Assembly (NCBI GenBank): GCA_035532835.1
Contig: DATKQG010000086.1
Location: 1-51,994 of the forward strand
Origin: Candidatus Dormiibacterota bacterium
GTDB lineage: Bacteria > Vulcanimicrobiota > Vulcanimicrobiia > Vulcanimicrobiales > Vulcanimicrobiaceae
Reading direction: 5' to 3'
Length of the DNA: 51,994 bases
Shown here: positions 32,711-40,123 of the stretch, one piece after another
Layout: each line of letters starts with the position of its first letter
Numbering within the stretch: position 1 is the stretch's first letter
Position numbers and translations under genes: made by a program
Notes under the pieces: generated by a model
Databases searched by the model: none
The model's input: only the letters and a program-made list of their open reading frames with translations
Told to the model about the DNA's origin: nothing

Positions 32711-33930
32711 GTCCGGTAGCTCGCGTTGATGCGCACGTAGTCGCGCGAAAGATCGCATCCCCACGCGGTCGCGCGTGCATCGCCGACGCCAAGTTGCAGT
32801 TCGACGACGATCTCGTGCAGTTCGAGTTCGCGGTGCGCCTCTGCCTCGGAGAGCGCTTCGATCGCGCCGCGCTCCACCCAGGTTTTTCCATTCAGCAGCA
32901 GCGACCACGTATCCGGATCGAGCCCCACGCGGGCCGCTCCGGCGGCCGCGATCATGCGCCCCCAGTTGGGATCCTCCCCGAACAGCGCCGTCTTCACGAG
33001 ATTACTATTGATGACCGCGCGTGCAACCGCGCGGGCCTGCGACGTGTCGCGCGCACCGGTCACGTGCATCGTGAGCGTCTTGGTCGCGCCCTCACCGTCG
33101 GCCACCATCGCTTGCGCTAAATCCAAGCATACCTGTCGCAGCGCGCGTCCAAAAGCCGGCGGCGGAGCGTCGGTGCCCACCGGTGCGAACGCATACGTGG
33201 CATCGTTGGTCGACATATCACCATCTACCGAGATCATATTGAAACTCTCGTCCACGCATGCGAGCAGTTCGGCTTGCAGCGCGGCACGCGACATCGGTAC
33301 GTCGGTCGCGATAAACGCAAGCATCGTGGCCATGTTCGGCGCGATCATTCCCGAGCCCTTAGCGATGCCGCCCACGACGTGCTTCTTCCCGCCGTGATAG
33401 AACGAGTATGCGGAAAGCTTCGGCACGCGATCGGTCGTCATGATCGCCTCGGCCGCATCGTGGCTGGATTTTCCGCCGTTCTCCAATTGCGCGACACAGC
33501 GCTCGAGCCCGCGCTGCAGGCGATCCATCGGCAACGGCACGCCGATCACACCCGTCGATGCCACCACCACCTCGGTCGGTGCGATATCCAGCAGGGCAGC
33601 CGCTTGGCGTGCCGTCGCGCGAGCGTCGCGGTCACCTCGCTCGCCGGTGCAGGCGTTCGCGCAGCCCGAATTGCAGACCAGCGCGCGCATCGAGTCGCCC
33701 GAAGCTGCCAGGTGCTCCGCGCTCACCAGCACCGGCGCCGCCTTGATTTCGTTGGTGGTGACCGCAGCCGCGCAAACTTGTGGTTCGTCGAAGGCAATCA
33801 ACGCCAGGTCTCGCTTGCGCGCTTTGATTCCGGAGTGCACGCCGGCCAAACGAATGCCCGGCACCGCGCCCAGCCCTCCACGCACGGCAACCAGCCGTAC
33901 GTCGTCTTCAAGCACAAACTGCGCGAGCAT
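32707..33930 (-). CDS. argJ: bifunctional ornithine acetyltransferase / N-acetylglutamate synthase
   Basis: A 407-residue ArgJ. The self-cleavage site is before Thr202 in MIAPNMATMLAF; VCNSGCANACTG, KGSGMIAPNM and DPNWGRMIAAAG are conserved. It recycles the acetyl group from acetylornithine to glutamate. ATG 33930 lies 23 bases inside the end of argC. An argA is not needed when ArgJ is bifunctional, and none is seen in the window. Confidence 0.94.
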   Translation of the reverse strand: MLAQFVLEDDVRLVAVRGGLGAVPGIRLAGVHSGIKARKRDLALIAFDEPQVCAAAVTTNEIKAAPVLVSAEHLAASGDSMRALVCNSGCANACTGERGDRDARATARQAAALLDIAPTEVVVASTGVIGVPLPMDRLQRGLERCVAQLENGGKSSHDAAEAIMTTDRVPKLSAYSFYHGGKKHVVGGIAKGSGMIAPNMATMLAFIATDVPMSRAALQAELLACVDESFNMISVDGDMSTNDATYAFAPVGTDAPPPAFGRALRQVCLDLAQAMVADGEGATKTLTMHVTGARDTSQARAVARAVINSNLVKTALFGEDPNWGRMIAAAGAARVGLDPDTWSLLLNGKTWVERGAIEALSEAEAHRELELHEIVVELQLGVGDARATAWGCDLSRDYVRINASYRT

Positions 33931-34897
33931 GAAATCCCGTCTCCTCCGGATAGCCGAGCATGATGTTCAGATTCTGCACCGCTTGCCCTGCGGCTCCCTT
34001 GCCCAGGTTGTCGATCGCGCAGATCACGCGCACGAGGCTCCCTTGCACGTCGATCCGGAGCTCCGCGTCGTTCGTCCCGACGACCGCTGCAACGCTCGGC
34101 GTCTGCCCGCTTGCAAGCACCCGAACGAACGGGCTGTTCGCGTACGCTTCGCGATACAACGCGTGCACGGCATCCGCGTCCACGGCATCGTCGAAGACGC
34201 AGTATGCATCCACGAGCATGCCGCGCGCGATCGGCACCACGTGCGGCGTAAACGTGAGCGGCGCGTCGAGCGCGTGTTGCGCGAAGATCCGTTCGATCTC
34301 GGGCTGATGCCGGTGCCCGTCGAGTCCATAGGCGCGAATATCGCCGGCGACTTCCGCAAAGAGCGCGCCGACGCTCGGATTACGCCCCGCGCCGGTGATC
34401 CCGCTCTTCGCATCCACGATGATGCGCTGCAACGTCCCGATACCCGCAACGCCCTCGCGCGCGAGCGTGAGCGGCAAGACCGCAAGCAGCGTCGCCGTTG
34501 GGTAGCAACCCGGATTCGCGACCAAGTCCGCATCCAGAATCTGCGCCGCATTCCACTCGCACAGCCCATAGACCGCATCGTCGTCGAACCGAAAATCCGC
34601 CGAAAGATCGATCAGGCGCGCTCCGGCAGCCAGCATCGCCGGCGCGATATCGCGCGCCTCGCCATGCCCGCCCGCCGCGATCACGACGTCGCCCGAACCC
34701 AAGGCCGCCATCAGGCTGCCGCTCGCGGAGAATCGATAGGGCAGCTTCCGCAGTAATGGAAAATGCTCGGCAACCGTTTGCCCGGCGTGGCTCCGGCTTT
34801 CGAGTACGCCCAGCTCCACAAGCGGATGCCCGTCGAGCAACCGAATCGCCTCGGCGGCAGCATACCCGCTGGCTCCCCACACGTGCACGCGCGTCAT
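33908..34897 (-). CDS. argC: N-acetyl-gamma-glutamyl-phosphate reductase
   Basis: A 329-residue reductase. The nucleotide-binding VHVWGASGYAAAEAIRLL at the N-terminus, IDLSADFRFDD, and the active-site Cys in NPGCYPTATLL are clear. ATG 34897 overlaps the argH stop by four bases; the frame stays open upstream but that part is the shadow of argH. Confidence 0.94.
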   Translation of the reverse strand: MTRVHVWGASGYAAAEAIRLLDGHPLVELGVLESRSHAGQTVAEHFPLLRKLPYRFSASGSLMAALGSGDVVIAAGGHGEARDIAPAMLAAGARLIDLSADFRFDDDAVYGLCEWNAAQILDADLVANPGCYPTATLLAVLPLTLAREGVAGIGTLQRIIVDAKSGITGAGRNPSVGALFAEVAGDIRAYGLDGHRHQPEIERIFAQHALDAPLTFTPHVVPIARGMLVDAYCVFDDAVDADAVHALYREAYANSPFVRVLASGQTPSVAAVVGTNDAELRIDVQGSLVRVICAIDNLGKGAAGQAVQNLNIMLGYPEETGFHARAVCA

Positions 34898-36333
34898 AGC
34901 GCCGCCTCGATCGCATCGATCTCGTCGGTCATCGACTCGATGGCCTCGCGCACGGCCTGCGGCCCGGTCGATCCCGGCGTCACCTTGGCGCGCACGCTGC
35001 TGCCGGCCTCGAGCGGCGCCGCCAGGTGTGCGAGATTCGCCTTTCGCGCAAGTTCGGTCAGATCGCCGGCGTCGAGCGCTCGGCCCTGCGCTTCCGCCTC
35101 GCGCACGCGTTCGCCGACCAGCGCGTGCGCCGACCGAGCCGAAACGCCCGCGGCGATGAGCGCGTCGGCCACATCCGTGGCAACCGCATATCCGTCGCCG
35201 GCGCGAGCGTTCATCGCCGCGGGCACGAAGGTCGTATCGCGCAACGCGATATCGAAGGCTTCGAGCATTCGCGCGCCGCGCTCGACGATCTGCAAGCCCA
35301 GGCGCTTGGTTTGCTGTAAATCGCGCTGATATGAGAGCGGCAAACCCGCGAGCGTCCCGAGCGCTCCCGCATACATGCCGTTCAGTTCCGACGCGCCGCC
35401 CCGCACTAATTCGAAGGGATCGGGATTGCGTTTCTGCGGCATCAGACTCGAGCCCGTCGACGAGGCATCGCCGAGGCGCACGTAGCCGTACGCCGGGGTC
35501 GCCCACACGATGAGATCCGCAGCGATGCGCGATGCGTCGAGCACCACCCGCACGTACGCCTGCGCCACGTCGAGCAAATTGTCGCGCGTGCCTACCGCAT
35601 CGAGTGCATTGCGCGAGGGCGCCTGGAATCCTAAGCGCTGCGCCGCGGCATGCCGGGCGAGCGGCAGCGTCGATCCCGCCAGCGCGGCCGAACCCAGCGC
35701 GCACGAACGGGCGGCATCGTTCGCAACGTCCGCAAACCGCCGCGCGCTCCGCACGAACGGCTCGGCCGCCGCCGACAGCCAGAATGCGAGCGAGACCGGC
35801 TGCGCCGGTTGCCAATGCGTCACCGCCGCCAGCAGCGTGCCCTCGACGAATTCCTCGCTCGCCAAGCGCACGAGATGCCGCGCCAGCGCTATCGACGCGG
35901 CAGCGCCCGCGCGCGCGCGCTGCCGCGCATAGAGCGAGAGCGTGGTCGCTACCTGATCGTTGCGGCTACGGCCCGCGTGCAGCCAATCGCCGGCGCCATC
36001 GTCGCACAGTTCGCGCACTCGCCCGTCGATGGCGCCATGCACGTCCTCCGCACCGCTCGCGCGTGCCCACGCCGCAAAACTGCCGCCCTTCACCTCGCTT
36101 GCTACCTGCGCGAGCGCGCGCTGCAGCGATGCCGCCTTCGCTTCATCGACGATCTTTCCGCCGCTCAACGCATCCACGTGCGCTTGCGAACACAGAACGT
36201 CGAAGGGCGCCAACACGAGATCGTCTTCCAATGAGGATCCGAAAGCCAACAAGACCGGGTCCGGCGGCTGCTCGAACCTGCCGCCCCACTGCAAGGCAGC
36301 GGGGGTAGCGTTCGAGCCGTTCAATCCGCTCAT
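34894..36333 (-). CDS. argH: argininosuccinate lyase
   Basis: A 479-residue lyase that releases arginine and fumarate. WGGRF near residue 17, EDVHGAID, AGRSRNDQVATTL and the signature SSLMPQKRNPDPFELVRG are present. It overlaps argG by four bases at its start and argC by four bases at its end. Its composition is alanine-rich, in line with the local GC content. Confidence 0.95.
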   Translation of the reverse strand: MSGLNGSNATPAALQWGGRFEQPPDPVLLAFGSSLEDDLVLAPFDVLCSQAHVDALSGGKIVDEAKAASLQRALAQVASEVKGGSFAAWARASGAEDVHGAIDGRVRELCDDGAGDWLHAGRSRNDQVATTLSLYARQRARAGAAASIALARHLVRLASEEFVEGTLLAAVTHWQPAQPVSLAFWLSAAAEPFVRSARRFADVANDAARSCALGSAALAGSTLPLARHAAAQRLGFQAPSRNALDAVGTRDNLLDVAQAYVRVVLDASRIAADLIVWATPAYGYVRLGDASSTGSSLMPQKRNPDPFELVRGGASELNGMYAGALGTLAGLPLSYQRDLQQTKRLGLQIVERGARMLEAFDIALRDTTFVPAAMNARAGDGYAVATDVADALIAAGVSARSAHALVGERVREAEAQGRALDAGDLTELARKANLAHLAAPLEAGSSVRAKVTPGSTGPQAVREAIESMTDEIDAIEAAL

Positions 36334-37580
36334 CCGGCCGCGACCGGCGCCTTCAACCGCGCGATCCGATCGAGCGGGAGTCCGTAGAGCCGAATGAATC
36401 CATCTGCCGCATGGTGATCGAACGCATCCCCGGCGCCGTACGTTGCCAAGGCTTCGTCATAGAGCGCGAACTCCGAGCGCACGCCGGTGACGGTGACGGC
36501 GCCTTGATGCAGGCGCACCCGCACTTCGCCCGCCATTCGCCGGGCAAAACTGGCATTGAAGGCATCGAGCGCATCGCGCAGCGGCGACATCCAAAGCCCG
36601 TCGTACGCCAGTTCCGCATACTTTTGATCGCACGTCGCTTTGAAGCGCAGTTCGTCGCGCGTAAGCACCAAACGCTCCAGCGCCTTATGGGCCGCAATCA
36701 AAACGCTCGCAGCGGGCGCTTCGTAGACTTCGCGCGATTTCACGCCGATGACGCGGTCCTCAACGATGTCGATGCGTCCGATCCCGTGTTTGCCCGCGAG
36801 CACGTTGAGCGCCGCGATCCCATCGATCGCGTTCAACGTTGTGCCGAGCGCGCCGAAGCCGGGTACTCCCGCCGCGAACGTCAGCACGATCTCGTCGGCG
36901 GCCTGCGGGCGCGTCTGCGGCGATGCGGTCCACGCGTAAGCATCCTCGGGTGGCTCGTTCCACGGGTCTTCCAACACGCCCGCCTCGATCGAGCGCCCCC
37001 AGAGATTCGCATCGATGGAGTACGGCTTGGCCGCGGTATGCGCGATCGGGACGCCGTGCGCCGCGGCGAACGCCATCGCATCCGGCCGAGAAAGCGGCGT
37101 CTCGCGGAGCGGTGCACGCACGTGGAGCGAGGGGTCGAGCGCCCGCACCGCCAGCTCTATACGCACCTGGTCGTTGCCTTTCCCCGTGCAACCGTGCGCG
37201 ACCGTGTCGGCCGAGAAGCGTTGTGCCGTCTCCACCAATAAGGCCGCAATCAGCGGACGCGAAAGCGCGGCCGAGAGCGGATACACGCCCTGATACAACG
37301 CATTGGCTTGCAACGCGGGCCACACGTGTTCGTTGACTAACCGATCGCGCGCGTCGACCACCACCGCATCGTACGCGCCTAGCGCCAGCGCCTTCGCGCG
37401 CACCGCCTCCAGTTCCGATGCGGGGTTGCCGCTCGCCGACCCGGTCTGGAGCGCGGTCGAAGCGTCGCTCTCGCCGAGATCGGCCGTCATGGCGATCACT
37501 TCGTGCCCGTCGAGAATCAATTTCTTGAGCAGCACCGAGGTATCGAGCCCACCTGAGTACGCTAAAACAATCCGGCTCAT
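36330..37580 (-). CDS. argG: argininosuccinate synthase
   Basis: A 416-residue ATP-dependent synthase. The ATP site AYSGGLDTSVLLKKL is at residues 7-21, followed by CTGKGNDQVRIE and EPPEDAYAWTASP. It joins citrulline and aspartate. Its start overlaps the argR stop and its stop overlaps argH. Confidence 0.96.
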   Translation of the reverse strand: MSRIVLAYSGGLDTSVLLKKLILDGHEVIAMTADLGESDASTALQTGSASGNPASELEAVRAKALALGAYDAVVVDARDRLVNEHVWPALQANALYQGVYPLSAALSRPLIAALLVETAQRFSADTVAHGCTGKGNDQVRIELAVRALDPSLHVRAPLRETPLSRPDAMAFAAAHGVPIAHTAAKPYSIDANLWGRSIEAGVLEDPWNEPPEDAYAWTASPQTRPQAADEIVLTFAAGVPGFGALGTTLNAIDGIAALNVLAGKHGIGRIDIVEDRVIGVKSREVYEAPAASVLIAAHKALERLVLTRDELRFKATCDQKYAELAYDGLWMSPLRDALDAFNASFARRMAGEVRVRLHQGAVTVTGVRSEFALYDEALATYGAGDAFDHHAADGFIRLYGLPLDRIARLKAPVAAG

Positions 37581-38050
37581 GCCGCGTTAGTCCCCTTCAG
37601 ATCGAGAAAACGTTGTTTGATCACGGGCATTTCTTCGGCCGACCGTACGATCACCAGGATCGTATCGTCGCCGCCGACGGTGCCGATAATCTCCGGCCAC
37701 GCCGCTTCGTCGATGGCCGATGCCACCATCATCGCGCTCCCGGGCGGCGTGCGCAAGACGATGAGGTTCACGCTCCCTTCCGCACCGAGCACCAGCTCCG
37801 AAACGACCCGATGCAACCGCGAGACGTAATTCACCGTCGCGCTCGGCACGACGTATTTGAAAAGCGCGTCGTCGTCGCTCTCGGTCTTAATCGGCACCTT
37901 GATGAGCCCGAGCTCCTTGATATCGCGCGAAACGGTCGCCTGCGTCACCTCGTAGCCCTGCTTCTCGAGCAGCGCAACGAGTTCGTCTTGCGAATGGATC
38001 GGTCGCGTCGCGACCAGGGTGAGGATGGCGCGTTGACGGCGGTCTTTCAT
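37577..38050 (-). CDS. argR: arginine repressor ArgR
   Basis: A 157-residue regulator. The N-terminal winged helix has ELVALLEKQGYEVTQATVSRDIKELG, and the C-terminal hexamer/arginine-binding domain has the typical GTVGGDDTILVI. Arginine-bound ArgR represses arg genes by binding ARG boxes; two candidate boxes lie in the argF-argB intergenic region. Being inside the operon it would control its own synthesis. Confidence 0.95.
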   Translation of the reverse strand: MKDRRQRAILTLVATRPIHSQDELVALLEKQGYEVTQATVSRDIKELGLIKVPIKTESDDDALFKYVVPSATVNYVSRLHRVVSELVLGAEGSVNLIVLRTPPGSAMMVASAIDEAAWPEIIGTVGGDDTILVIVRSAEEMPVIKQRFLDLKGTNAA

Positions 38051-39024
38051 ACCGGCATTCCCTTACAATCGGTGAGGAGAGCGACAAGCAGCGCCTTCTG
38101 CGCGTGCAAACGATTCTCGGCCTGGTCGAAGACGACGCTATGCTCGCCCTCGATCACGCTTTCGGTGACTTCTTCTCCCCGATGCGCGGGGAGACAGTGC
38201 ATGAAGATGGCATGCGGCTGCGCGTAGCCCAGCAGTTCGTCGGTTACCGCGTACGGGCGCAACATCGCATCGTTGCGTTCGCGATAGCGCTCCTCGCCCA
38301 TCGACGTCCACACGTCGGTATAGAGTACGTCCGCGCCGCGCACCGCCCGCACCGCACTCGAGAACGCGCGGGCCGACCCGCCAGAGGGTGCGCCGAGCGC
38401 CTGCAAGTGCTCCAGGTAGGCTTCGCTCGGCCGATGCGTCGGCGGGCAGCCGAACTGCACCGTCGCGCCGAGCTGCACGGCCGCGACGGCAAGCGAGGCC
38501 GCAACGTTGTTCTTGGCATCGCCCAGATATGCGATCCGCAAGCCTTCGACCGAGCCGAAGCGCTCTTGCATGGTGAGCAGATCGGCCAACGCCTGGCACG
38601 GATGCGCCGCGGCGGAGAGACCGTTAATCACCGGCACGGTGGATGCGCGAGCGAAACGCTCGAGCGGTTCGTGCGCGTGCGTGCGGACCACGATCGCGTC
38701 GACGTATCTCGAGAGCACGCGCGAAACATCTTCGGGCGTTTCGCGGGAGCCGACCATAAATTCGCTGCCCGATGCGAACAGCGTCTCGCCGCCGAGTTGG
38801 TTCATCGCCACCTCGAAGGAAACGCGCGTGCGCAGGCTCGGCTTCTCAAACAGCATTGCAAGCGTCCGGCCTCGGGCCAGCGAGCGCTGCTCCGCTAGCG
38901 GGAGGGTTTTTAGGTAGGTCGCAAGGCGCAGCACCGAACTCAGCTCGGCCGCGGTCAGATCATCTACCTGGAGGACGTTCCTCCCGCGAAGCGTATTCGC
39001 GGGGGATGGCGCTACGGCATACAT
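38047..39024 (-). CDS. argF: ornithine carbamoyltransferase
   Basis: A 325-residue enzyme. The carbamoyl-phosphate motif KPSLRTRVSFEVA, the HPCQALADLLT motif and the C-terminal FMHCLPAHRGEEV are complete. ATG 39024 is the start; the frame is open far upstream but that part is antisense to argB. It is the first gene of the minus-strand arginine operon and diverges from argB. Confidence 0.95.
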   Translation of the reverse strand: MYAVAPSPANTLRGRNVLQVDDLTAAELSSVLRLATYLKTLPLAEQRSLARGRTLAMLFEKPSLRTRVSFEVAMNQLGGETLFASGSEFMVGSRETPEDVSRVLSRYVDAIVVRTHAHEPLERFARASTVPVINGLSAAAHPCQALADLLTMQERFGSVEGLRIAYLGDAKNNVAASLAVAAVQLGATVQFGCPPTHRPSEAYLEHLQALGAPSGGSARAFSSAVRAVRGADVLYTDVWTSMGEERYRERNDAMLRPYAVTDELLGYAQPHAIFMHCLPAHRGEEVTESVIEGEHSVVFDQAENRLHAQKALLVALLTDCKGMPV

Positions 39025-39026
39025 TG

Positions 39027-39044
39027 TGTGTATATTTATGCATA
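39027..39044. promoter_or_regulatory. candidate ARG box 1
   Basis: The core TGTATATTTATGCA (39029-39042) fits the ArgR operator pattern TGAAT-N4-ATTCA at all but two positions and is itself nearly palindromic. It starts three bases upstream of argF. Together with box 2 it covers the promoter region of the divergent argF and argB genes. Confidence 0.55.
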
Positions 39045-39880
39045 GAATGAATGAATATGCAACCCCAGTCGCCTCCGGTCTTCTCGTCGTGAAGTACGGC
39101 GGCAACGCCATGGGCGCGGAAGCCTCCGGAGGGGGCGCGGTCTCGGACCCGGTCCTGCGAGAGATCGCAGGCCTCTGGGCGGCGGGAACCCGCATCGTTC
39201 TGGTCCATGGCGGCGGCCCGGAGATCGACCGCGCGCTAGCGCAGCGCGGCATCCCCACGCGGCGCATCGACGGGATGCGCGTGACCGACGCCCCGACGCT
39301 GGAATCCACTGAAGCCGTCCTCTGCGGCACCATCAATAAGCGCATCGTCCGCGACTGCACCGCACTAGGTATCCCCGCCGCCGGCATCAGCGGCCAAGAC
39401 GGCAAGACGCTCGTTGCCGGAAAACTGCTGCCCGAGAGCGGCGCCGATCTCGGCTTCGTGGGCGAAGTTGTCGCCTGCGATCCAAAGCTTTTGCACGCGT
39501 TGCTCGACGCCGGATTTCTCCCCGTGGTCGCGCCGCTAGCGATCGCCACCGACGCAGCCCACGCCTACAACGTCAACGCCGACCTCGCAGCCGCCGCCAT
39601 CGCCGGCGCATTGAAAGCGAGCGCCTTCATCCTCATCACCAACGTCCCGCGCGTCCTGCGCGACCCTAGCGACCCAACCAGCGGCATCGACCGCCTCACC
39701 ATCGCCGAAGCCCGCACCTTTGCAGCGACCGATGCATGCGACGGCGGCATGAAGCCAAAGATGGATGCGGCGATTCGTGCGGTCGCAGACGGCGCGCTTG
39801 CGTCATATATCAGCTGCGCCGCCGAAAACGGCATTCGCGCCGCCATCGAGCTTGGAAACGCTACGGTCGTCACACTCTAG
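39038..39880 (+). CDS. argB: acetylglutamate kinase
   Basis: A kinase of about 280 residues that phosphorylates N-acetylglutamate. The N-terminal VVKYGGNAMG, VLVHGGGPEID and GINADLAAAAIA-like segment (NVNADLAAAAIAGAL) are typical. Start candidates are ATG 39038, ATG 39047 and GTG 39026; the conserved core begins only after residue 12, so none is decided by homology. All of them overlap the ARG boxes, pointing to a very short leader. Confidence 0.93.
   Translation: MHRMNEYATPVASGLLVVKYGGNAMGAEASGGGAVSDPVLREIAGLWAAGTRIVLVHGGGPEIDRALAQRGIPTRRIDGMRVTDAPTLESTEAVLCGTINKRIVRDCTALGIPAAGISGQDGKTLVAGKLLPESGADLGFVGEVVACDPKLLHALLDAGFLPVVAPLAIATDAAHAYNVNADLAAAAIAGALKASAFILITNVPRVLRDPSDPTSGIDRLTIAEARTFAATDACDGGMKPKMDAAIRAVADGALASYISCAAENGIRAAIELGNATVVTL
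39046..39063. promoter_or_regulatory. candidate ARG box 2
   Basis: The core TGAATGAATATGCA (39048-39061) matches TGAAT-N4-ATTCA with one mismatch, the best match in this region. It is centred 19 bases from box 1, close to the spacing of about one to two helical turns used by paired ARG boxes. It lies within the first codons of argB in all likely start choices, which would block initiation of argB if ArgR binds. Confidence 0.6.
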
Positions 39881-40052
39881 CGGCGCCCTTTCGCGCGGCG
39901 CTAAGCAAGCCTAATTGACCGGGCATTTGCGGAGCCTGGAATAGCTTGATTTCGCCGATCCACCTAATTCGAGAGCGCTGGACGAGATTGAGAACCAGAG
40001 CAGTAAAGCAGATAGACGCGATAACGAACAGCCTCGAATCCGTCGTACTCAT
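39870..40052 (-). CDS. possible small membrane protein, 60 residues
   Basis: A short frame with one hydrophobic segment (about residues 8-24, LFVIASICFTALVLNLV) followed by a basic tail. AAGGG lies upstream of ATG 40052 at a usable distance. It overlaps the 3' end of argB by 11 bases and otherwise occupies the 240-base gap between argB and the GGDEF-EAL gene. No homology recognised; it may be non-coding. Confidence 0.3.
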   Translation of the reverse strand: MSTTDSRLFVIASICFTALVLNLVQRSRIRWIGEIKLFQAPQMPGQLGLLSAARKGAARV

Positions 40053-40123
40053 TAAAGCAGCCCTTTCACGGGCGTGCCCGGGCGCTACCGGCGATGTGCC
40101 GCCCGGCAGCTCCGCCTATCGAA

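Noticed and set aside
39025-39549. N-terminal extension of the argF frame opposite argB
   Set aside because: The extra 175 codons are antisense to a clear argB and do not resemble carbamoyltransferases; the conserved start is near 39024.
39883-39904. GC-rich imperfect repeat after argB as a terminator
   Set aside because: The arms do not pair cleanly and there is no T run.
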